A DNA stretch of 64,000 nucleotides from positions 62,001 to 126,000 of the forward strand of contig JBFLWP010000005.1 in the NCBI GenBank assembly GCA_040757595.1, written 5' to 3'. Shown piece after piece: positions 58,310 through 64,000 of the stretch. The notes beneath the pieces are model-generated. The model was not told the DNA's origin and did not search any database. It was given only the letters and a program-made list of their open reading frames with translations. How positions within the stretch are numbered: the first letter of the stretch is position 1; every line of letters begins with the position of its first letter. The position numbers were made by a program, and so were the translations under genes. This stretch comes from Nitrospirota bacterium. GTDB taxonomy: Bacteria; Nitrospirota; Nitrospiria; Nitrospirales; Nitrospiraceae.

Positions 58310-59329
58310 ATGATCAAGGACGCCATCGCCAAGCTCGCCGACCGGAACGACCTCTCGGACAAGGAGGCCGAGGAGGTCATGCTGGAGATCATGGACGGGG
58401 CCGCCACGCCCGCGCAGATCGCCGCCTACCTGATGGGGCTCCGCATGAAGGGCGAGACGGTGGACGAGATCGTCGGCTCGGCCCGGGCCATGCGGTCCCG
58501 GGCCGTCCGCCTCCGGGCGGCCGATCCGTTGGTCGTGGACACCTGCGGGACCGGCGGCGACCGGGCCCACACCTTCAACATCTCCACCACCGCGGCCTTC
58601 GTCGTGGCCGGCGGCGGGCTGACCGTCGCGAAGCACGGGAACCGTTCCGTCTCCTCCCGCTCCGGCAGCGCCGACGTGCTGGCGGCGCTCGGCGTCAAGA
58701 TCGATCTTCCGCCCGACCGGGTGACGGACTGTGTGAACGAAGTCGGGATCGGATTCCTCTTCGCCCCGCTCTTCCACGGAGCCATGAAACATTGCGCCGC
58801 GCCTCGCCAGGAGATGGGGATCCGGACCCTGCTGAACATCCTCGGCCCTTTGACCAATCCGGCCGGGGCCACCATCCAGGTGCTGGGGGTCTACGACGGG
58901 AACCTGACCGAGCTGCTGGCCAAGGTGCTGGTCCGGCTGGGCACGCAACATTGCTTCGTCGTGCACGGGATGGACGGGCTGGACGAGGTGACGCTGACCG
59001 AGCGGACCCGCGTGTCGGAGGGGAAGGCCGGGGTGGTTTCCAGCTATGTCGTGGAGCCGGAGGACTTCGGGCTTAGCCGTGTGCCGCTCCGGGACCTGAC
59101 CGGGGGCACGGCGGAGGAGAACGCGGAGATCACCAGGGAGATTCTGCGGGGACGGAAGGGACCCAAGCGGGACATCGTCTGCATGAACGCGGCGCCGGCC
59201 TTCGTGGCCTGCGGCAAGGCCAAGACCCTACGGGAAGGGGTGGAGCTGGCCGGGAAGGTCATCAACGGCGGGGCGGCCTTTGAAAAGCTGGAGCGGCTCA
59301 TCGCGTTCACAAATAGGCGTGACACGTGA
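58310..59329 (+). CDS. trpD: Anthranilate phosphoribosyltransferase TrpD
   Basis: A 339-residue enzyme that joins anthranilate to phosphoribosyl pyrophosphate. The PRPP loop is DTCGTGGDRAHTFNIST, and KHGNRSVSSRSGSADVLAALG and NILGPLTNP are conserved. Start ATG 58310 lies just outside the repeat; a GTG at 58298 lies within it. The last codons and stop are inside the next cassette. Confidence 0.95.
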   Translation: MIKDAIAKLADRNDLSDKEAEEVMLEIMDGAATPAQIAAYLMGLRMKGETVDEIVGSARAMRSRAVRLRAADPLVVDTCGTGGDRAHTFNISTTAAFVVAGGGLTVAKHGNRSVSSRSGSADVLAALGVKIDLPPDRVTDCVNEVGIGFLFAPLFHGAMKHCAAPRQEMGIRTLLNILGPLTNPAGATIQVLGVYDGNLTELLAKVLVRLGTQHCFVVHGMDGLDEVTLTERTRVSEGKAGVVSSYVVEPEDFGLSRVPLRDLTGGTAEENAEITREILRGRKGPKRDIVCMNAAPAFVACGKAKTLREGVELAGKVINGGAAFEKLERLIAFTNRRDT

Positions 59330-59417
59330 TAGGTGACGCGTGACGAGTAAAGAAGGGACATACAGCGGCGATCTACGCGCTGACTTCCTGTCACGTGTCA
59401 CGCGTCACGCGTCACGG
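59319..59417. repeat. Intergenic inverted short-word repeat cassette between trpD and trpC
   Basis: The left arm at 59319-59347 is GTGACACGTGATAGGTGACG plus CGTGACGAG. The right arm at 59390-59417 is GTCACGTGTCACGCGTCACG plus CGTCACG. The trpD stop codon is in the left arm. It closely resembles the cassette at 6.3 kb. Confidence 0.78.
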
Positions 59418-59422
59418 TTCCA

Positions 59423-60247
59423 ATGATGATCCTGGATCGGATTCTGGAGCACAAGAGGGCGGAGCTGCGGCACAAGCAGAGCCGCGGCTACCTGGCCGAG
59501 CTCAAGGCCCGGATCAGGGACCGGGCAGTGCCGCGCGGCTTCGAAGCGGCGCTCCGGGCGACCCGTCCGCCGGCCAGCCCCTCCCTCATCGCCGAGGTCA
59601 AGAAGGCCTCCCCCAGTCTCGGCCTGCTCCGCCCTGAGTTCAAGGACCGTTTCGAGCCGGTGAAGATCGCCGAACAGTACAAGGAACACGGAGCCTCGGC
59701 CGTCTCCGTGCTGACCGACGAGACCTTCTTCCAGGGGAGCTTGGAATATCTCAGGACGATCAAGGATCAGGTCGGGCTGCCCGCCCTGAACAAGGAGTTC
59801 ATGGTCGGGGAGGTGCAGTTCTACGAGGCGCGGGCCTACGGGGCCGATGCGGTGCTCCTGATCGTGGCCGCGCTTGAGCGGAGGCAGTTGATTGACTTCT
59901 TCGCCCTCGCCCAGGAATTGAGGCTGGACGTCCTGATCGAGACGCACCGTGAGAAGGAGCTGGACACGGTCCTGGAATGGCTGCCGGACGCGCGGCTGAT
60001 CGGGATCAACAACCGGGACCTGAAGACCTTTGCGACTGACCTGGGCGTGACCGAGCGGCTGGCGAAGCGCGTCCCCTCCGGCAAGCTGATCGTGTCCGAG
60101 AGCGGCATCCACAAGCGCGACGACGTGAAGCGGCTCCTGGACGCCGGCGTCCACGCGATGCTGGTCGGGGAGTCGCTGATCAAGGCCGAGGACACGGGCG
60201 CGAAGATCAAGGAGTTGCTGGGAAAAGGTGAACCCCCCGAAAGATGA
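59423..60247 (+). CDS. trpC: Indole-3-glycerol-phosphate synthase TrpC
   Basis: A 274-residue TIM barrel that forms the indole ring. IAEVKKASPSLGLLRPEF is the N-terminal signature, with the catalytic Lys in NKEFMVGEVQFYEARA and Glu in VSESGIHKRDDV. Start 59423 or the next ATG (59426). The stop shares ATGA with the following VOC gene. Confidence 0.95.
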   Translation: MMILDRILEHKRAELRHKQSRGYLAELKARIRDRAVPRGFEAALRATRPPASPSLIAEVKKASPSLGLLRPEFKDRFEPVKIAEQYKEHGASAVSVLTDETFFQGSLEYLRTIKDQVGLPALNKEFMVGEVQFYEARAYGADAVLLIVAALERRQLIDFFALAQELRLDVLIETHREKELDTVLEWLPDARLIGINNRDLKTFATDLGVTERLAKRVPSGKLIVSESGIHKRDDVKRLLDAGVHAMLVGESLIKAEDTGAKIKELLGKGEPPER

Positions 60248-61032
60248 TCCTCGGCGTTGACCATGTGCTGATCGCGGTGGAGGATTTGGAGAAGGCGATG
60301 GAGGTCTATCGCCGGCTGGGGTTTCAGGTCCTTCGCGGCGGGGAGCATCCTTCCGTCGGGACGCACAATGCGCTGGTTCCGCTGGCGGACGGAAGCTATT
60401 TGGAGCTGATCGGGGTCAAGAAGCCGGAGCTGGCCCGGGAGTTTCCGTTCGGCAGACAGGTGCTGGAGGCCTTGGCGCGGCCGAACCGGCTCGCCGGGTT
60501 TGTCCTGGAAGTCACGGACTATCACGGCGACGTCCAGGCGATCAGGGAGCGCGGGCTGGCGATCGCCAAAGCGCCTCCGGGCGGCCGAGTCCGGCCAGAC
60601 GGGCAGCAGGTCTCCTGGCGGACGGCCCATCCGGAAAGCGCGACGCTGCCGTTTCTGATTCAAGATGCCACGCCGCGCGAGCTCCGTGTCCCGCCTCCGA
60701 CTGAGGGCCTCGGCCGTTCAACGAAGATCGGCTGGGTGGCAGTCGGGGCGGCGGATCTCCAGCCGGCCATCACGGCCTATACCCAGCTCCTTGGAGAGCG
60801 GCCGGTGGAAAGCCGATTTCTGCTCCAACGGGGGGCGATCCATCTCTCCCAGAGCTTTTCCGGCGACGGGGTGCAGATGGTGACGTTGCTCGCCGAGGAT
60901 CTGGCGCGTCTCGCAGGCGAATGGCAAGCTCAGGCCATTCCCTTTTATGACGAGGGCCTCCGCGGGAGCGGGCGGGTGCTGGTTCCGCGGGACACGGGCG
61001 GGGCGCGACTCAGCTTCTGCCAGGCCCGCTAG
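60244..61032 (+). CDS. VOC-superfamily (glyoxalase-like) protein in the trp operon
   Basis: A 262-residue two-module vicinal-oxygen-chelate protein. It begins ILGVDHVLIAVEDLEKAMEV, and a second half begins IGWVAVGAADLQPAITAYTQ. His and Glu residues typical of metal sites occur (DHVLIAV, YLELIGV). It resembles glyoxalase-like domain proteins of unknown substrate. ATGA overlap with trpC means coupled translation, although it is not a known tryptophan enzyme. Confidence 0.83.
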   Translation: MILGVDHVLIAVEDLEKAMEVYRRLGFQVLRGGEHPSVGTHNALVPLADGSYLELIGVKKPELAREFPFGRQVLEALARPNRLAGFVLEVTDYHGDVQAIRERGLAIAKAPPGGRVRPDGQQVSWRTAHPESATLPFLIQDATPRELRVPPPTEGLGRSTKIGWVAVGAADLQPAITAYTQLLGERPVESRFLLQRGAIHLSQSFSGDGVQMVTLLAEDLARLAGEWQAQAIPFYDEGLRGSGRVLVPRDTGGARLSFCQAR

Positions 61033-61052
61033 AGCGGTATCGAGGCAAGAGG

Positions 61053-61826
61053 GTGGACAGGAGAGAGACCTACACGCCCGGGTACAGCGACATCGCCGTC
61101 CGGTACATGCAGCGGCGGTATGCGGCCCGGGACGCCGCGTTCCTGCTCCCGTGTCTCAAGCCGGGGATGAGGCTGCTCGATTGCGGCTGCGGACCGGGCA
61201 CGATCACGGTCGGGCTGGCCGAGGCGGTCGCGCCTGGCGAGGTGGTGGGAGTGGACATCGAGGAGAGTCAACTCGCCGCAGCCAGGCAAGTGGCCAAGGC
61301 CAAGGGGCTGGGCAACCTCCGGTTCGAAACAGCCAGCGTCTACAAGCTGCCCTTTCCGGACCGGTCCTTCGACGCGGTCCATTCCCACGCCCTCTTCGAG
61401 CATCTGGGCGACCCTCTGGCTGCCGCAAAGGAATTGCGCCGGGTCTTGAAGCCCGGCGGCATCGTCGGGATCGCCACCCCAGATTGGAGCGGGAACCTCA
61501 TGGCGCCCAGGGATCCGGCCATGGAAAAGGCGATCGAGGCCTACCGGCAGCTCCAGCGGAAGAACGGCGGCAATCCGTTCATGGGGAGGGAGCTCGGCAA
61601 GCTGCTGAAGGAAGCTGGCTTTGCCCGGATCAGCCTGTCCGCCATGTATGATTGTTACGAGACGATGGAGGCGATCACCGAGCTGCTCGCCCAGCGGCTG
61701 GAGGCCGAGCGGAGCCGGGTGCCGGACGTGGAGCGACACTGTCGGGCCATGAGGGAATGGGCGAAGCAGCCGGACGCCCTGTTCGCCCAGAGCTTCGTGG
61801 AGGCCATCGGCTACGCGGACTCATGA
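61053..61826 (+). CDS. SAM-dependent methyltransferase in the trp operon
   Basis: A 257-residue class I methyltransferase. Motif I is LLDCGCGPGTITVGLA, the ribose-binding acidic end of strand 2 is VVGVDIEESQL, and post-motif segments are DAVHSHALFEHLGDP and LRRVLKPGGIVGIATP. It resembles the UbiE/small-molecule group; the substrate is unknown. The start is a GTG at 61053. Its stop overlaps the trpF start (ATGA), so it is translated with trpF. Confidence 0.87.
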   Translation: MDRRETYTPGYSDIAVRYMQRRYAARDAAFLLPCLKPGMRLLDCGCGPGTITVGLAEAVAPGEVVGVDIEESQLAAARQVAKAKGLGNLRFETASVYKLPFPDRSFDAVHSHALFEHLGDPLAAAKELRRVLKPGGIVGIATPDWSGNLMAPRDPAMEKAIEAYRQLQRKNGGNPFMGRELGKLLKEAGFARISLSAMYDCYETMEAITELLAQRLEAERSRVPDVERHCRAMREWAKQPDALFAQSFVEAIGYADS

Positions 61827-62458
61827 GCGTCGTCAAGGTCAAGATCTGCGGGATCACGAACCGGGAGGACGCAAGGGCCGCGGTTGAGGCTGGCGCCGAT
61901 GCCCTGGGGTTCATTTTCCATCGGGAGAGCCCCCGGTACGTGGAAGCCGATGTCGTCTGCCGGATCGTGGCCGGGCTGCCGCCATTCGTCCTGCCGGTCG
62001 GGGTCTTCGTGAACGAGGACCTCAAGAAGGTTCGCGACCTCATGGATGGTTGCGGGCTGGCCCTGGCCCAGTTGCACGGAGAGGAGACCTCGGCCTACTG
62101 CGAATCCCTGGGCCGGCCGGTCATGAAGGGCCTGAGACTTCGCGACCGGGGGAGCCTGCTCGCTCTCGCGGAATACAAGGGCCGCGCGCTTGTCCGGGCC
62201 TTCGTCGTGGACGCCTTCTCCCAGGCCGCCTACGGGGGGACCGGGCAGGTGGCTGACTGGAACCTGGCCGCGGAAGTTGCGCGGAGCGCGCCGGTCCTGC
62301 TGGCCGGCGGACTCACCGCTCAGAACGTAGGAGAGGCGATCAGGCAAGTCCGGCCCTACGGGGTGGACGTGAGCAGCGGGGTGGAGGCCAGCCCGGGCAG
62401 GAAGGATCCGGCCAGGATCGCGGCGTTCATCCAGGCGGTAAAACTTGCGTCCACCTGA
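61823..62458 (+). CDS. trpF: Phosphoribosylanthranilate isomerase TrpF
   Basis: A 211-residue TIM barrel. It begins VKICGITNREDARAAVEAGAD with the catalytic Cys, and has the Asp in FVVDAFSQAAYGGTGQ. LLAGGLTAQNVGEAI and GVDVSSGVEASPGRKDPARI are the phosphate-binding loops. It follows the methyltransferase with an ATGA overlap. Confidence 0.95.
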   Translation: MSVVKVKICGITNREDARAAVEAGADALGFIFHRESPRYVEADVVCRIVAGLPPFVLPVGVFVNEDLKKVRDLMDGCGLALAQLHGEETSAYCESLGRPVMKGLRLRDRGSLLALAEYKGRALVRAFVVDAFSQAAYGGTGQVADWNLAAEVARSAPVLLAGGLTAQNVGEAIRQVRPYGVDVSSGVEASPGRKDPARIAAFIQAVKLAST

Positions 62459-62473
62459 CCGCGGGTCTATACT
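62445..62473 (+). promoter_or_regulatory. Candidate internal promoter before trpB
   Basis: TTGCGT at 62445-62450, a 17-base spacer and TATACT at 62468-62473, partly inside the end of trpF. It would let trpBA be transcribed separately from the upstream part of the operon. Confidence 0.5.
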
Positions 62474-62513
62474 GCGCCTACACTTTCAGGCCTTTTTCTA
62501 AGGTATCCTCCCG

Positions 62514-63707
62514 ATGCACGCCTTGCCGGACAATCGAGGCCGTTTCGGCCAGTACGGCGGTCGCTACGTGCCCGAAACGCTCATGCCGGCCCTCCTGGAG
62601 CTGGAGGAGGCCTACCTCGCCACCCGTCGGGACCGGAAATTCCAAGCCGAGCTGGCCCATTACCTGAAACTCTACGTCGGCCGGCCCACGCCCCTCTATT
62701 TCGCCGAGCGGCTGACCAGGCGTCTGGGCGGCGCGAAGATCTACCTGAAGCGGGAGGACCTCTGCCACACCGGCGCCCACAAGATCAACAACACGATCGG
62801 GCAGGGGCTCCTGACCAGGCGGATGCACAAGGAGCGCGTGATCGCCGAGACCGGCGCCGGCCAGCACGGGGTCGCCGTGGCCACCGTGGCGGCCCTGTTC
62901 GGCCTGACCTGCGAAGTCTACATGGGCACGGAGGACATGCAGCGGCAGGCGCTGAACGTCTTCCGGATGCGGCTGCTCGGCGCGACCGTGACCGGCGTGG
63001 ACGCGGGGAGCCGCACGCTCAAAGACGCGATCAGCGAAGCCATGCGCGACTGGACCACGAACGTCCGCACGACCCACTACATCCTCGGGTCCGTCCTGGG
63101 CGCCCATCCCTATCCGATGATGATCCGCGACTTCCAATCCGTGATCGGGAAGGAGGCCCGGATGCAGATCCTGGCCGCCGAGGGCCGGCTGCCGGACTAT
63201 CTCGTCGCCTGCGTCGGGGGCGGGAGCAACTCGATCGGGCTGTTTTATCCTTTCCTCAAGGACCGGCGCGTGAAGATGGTCGGGGTGGAGGCGGGCGGGA
63301 CGGGGATCGAGAGCGGGAAACACGCGGCCCGGTTCGCCACGGGCCGGCCCGGAGTCCTGCAGGGCACCATGACCTACCTGTTGCAGGACGACGACGGGCA
63401 GATCAACCTGACCCATTCCGTCTCGGCCGGGCTGGACTATGCGGCGGTGGGACCGGAGCACAGCTTCTATCGGGACGCCGGCCGCATCCAGTACACCTGG
63501 GCGACCGACGAGGAGGCGCTGGCGGCCTTCGACCTGCTGGCCAGGGAGGAGGGGATCGTGCCGGCGCTGGAGAGCGCCCACGCGGTGGCGGAAGCCGTCA
63601 AGCTGGCGCCCAGGCTCAGGAAGAGTCAGGTCGTCATCGTGAACCTCTCCGGCCGCGGCGACAAGGACGTGCAGCAGGTGGCCCGCATTCGCGGCGTCAC
63701 CCTATAA
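62514..63707 (+). CDS. trpB: Tryptophan synthase beta subunit TrpB
   Basis: A 397-residue PLP enzyme that condenses indole and serine. The PLP Lys is in [15 protein letters not shown], the catalytic Glu in [14 protein letters not shown], and the phosphate loop is [15 protein letters not shown]. The start motif [17 protein letters not shown] marks the canonical TrpB1 type. Full length. Confidence 0.97.
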   Translation: MHALPDNRGRFGQYGGRYVPETLMPALLELEEAYLATRRDRKFQAELAHYLKLYVGRPTPLYFAERLTRRLGGAKIYLKREDLCHTGAHKINNTIGQGLLTRRMHKERVIAETGAGQHGVAVATVAALFGLTCEVYMGTEDMQRQALNVFRMRLLGATVTGVDAGSRTLKDAISEAMRDWTTNVRTTHYILGSVLGAHPYPMMIRDFQSVIGKEARMQILAAEGRLPDYLVACVGGGSNSIGLFYPFLKDRRVKMVGVEAGGTGIESGKHAARFATGRPGVLQGTMTYLLQDDDGQINLTHSVSAGLDYAAVGPEHSFYRDAGRIQYTWATDEEALAAFDLLAREEGIVPALESAHAVAEAVKLAPRLRKSQVVIVNLSGRGDKDVQQVARIRGVTL

Positions 63708-63709
63708 GG

Positions 63710-63804
63710 ACGTGACAGGTGACACGTGACAGGTGTAAAGCAAAAAAAATCTACGCCCCGTGACTCCCAGAACTCGTCACGCGTCGTGGATCACGCGTCA
63801 CGTG
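63710..63804. repeat. Intergenic inverted short-word repeat cassette between trpB and trpA
   Basis: The left arm at 63710-63735 is GTGACAGGTGACACGTGACA. The right arm at 63773-63804 has CTCGTCACGCGTCGTGGATC and CACGCGTCACGTG. The right arm supplies the likely GTG start and first codons of trpA. Confidence 0.75.
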
Positions 63805-64000
63805 AGCCGAACCGCTTAGAGAAAAAGTTCGGCGAACTGCGGGCCAAGGGCGAGAAGGCCCTGATCGCCTACGTCATGGCGGGCGATCCGTCGCTCCAGG
63901 AGACGGAGACGCTCGTCCTGGCGCTGGAGCAGGCCGGGGCGGACATCATCGAGCTGGGCGTGCCCTTCTCCGATCCGATCGCCGACGGGCCGGTGATCCA
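63786..64000 (+). CDS. trpA: Tryptophan synthase alpha subunit TrpA (5' part, cut by window end)
   Basis: The first about 71 codons are visible. [20 protein letters not shown], then [20 protein letters not shown] and [17 protein letters not shown], show the catalytic Glu and Asp region of the alpha subunit that cleaves indoleglycerol phosphate. No ATG is in frame after the upstream stop. GTG at 63786 inside the repeat arm is the most plausible start; another GTG lies at 63726. Confidence 0.88.
   Translation, partial: MDHASREPNRLEKKFGELRAKGEKALIAYVMAGDPSLQETETLVLALEQAGADIIELGVPFSDPIADGPVI

Noticed and set aside
63710-63804. CRISPR-like repeats at the short-word cassettes.
   Set aside because: The units are 6-10 bases, degenerate, contiguous and without unique spacers, and the arms are inverted rather than direct repeats.

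Overview
The window is high-GC bacterial chromosome with densely packed, mostly co-directional operons. The urea porin/ABC transporter/urease block without ureE, the B12-dependent ribonucleotide reductase, the MiaB/MtaB pair and the many signalling proteins fit a Nitrospirota (Nitrospira-like) nitrifier. That assignment is inference from gene content; no rRNA or tRNA gene was recognised here to confirm it.

Layout. 0.2-4.6 kb: signalling genes, led by a hybrid kinase with an ethylene-receptor-type membrane sensor. 4.6-9.3 kb: small proteins, a short MutY next to a MutT-type hydrolase, an acetyltransferase, an exonuclease and a lipoprotein. 9.35-23.3 kb: nitrogen-acquisition locus with two attenuator leaders of ANTAR-target type, a porin, urtABCDE and ureABCFGD. 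23.3-31 kb: miaB, mtaB, an AmpG-like permease, a KtrB-like K+ channel and small membrane or secreted proteins. 31-38.4 kb: NrdR-type boxes, a leader with an intrinsic terminator, and nrdJ carrying three inteins. 38.5-41.2 kb: AT-richer restriction-modification island. 41.3-50.8 kb: cupin, tandem-ACT protein, RlpA, CNNM/CorC protein, diguanylate cyclase, ligA and an unrecognised protein paired with a MoxR-type AAA ATPase. 51-56 kb: LysM lipoprotein, TPR-Ser/Thr kinase, and a GAF/class III cyclase/PilZ protein. 56-64 kb: trpEGDC, a VOC protein, a methyltransferase, then trpFB and the start of trpA.

How the genes work together. The porin, UrtABCDE and urease would take up urea and hydrolyse it to ammonia and CO2. 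Both leaders of this locus pair a double hexaloop hairpin with a terminator that reuses the second hairpin's 3' strand, which predicts control by an ANTAR antiterminator encoded outside the window. nrdJ must splice three inteins before it can work, and one of them sits directly at the catalytic NPC cysteine.

A second layer runs through the whole window: many gaps between co-directional genes hold a degenerate short-word repeat cassette, usually two arms that are reverse complements of each other. Several cassettes run into coding sequence and supply stop codons or N-terminal codons (mutY/mutT, ureB, ureF, ureD, trpD, trpA).
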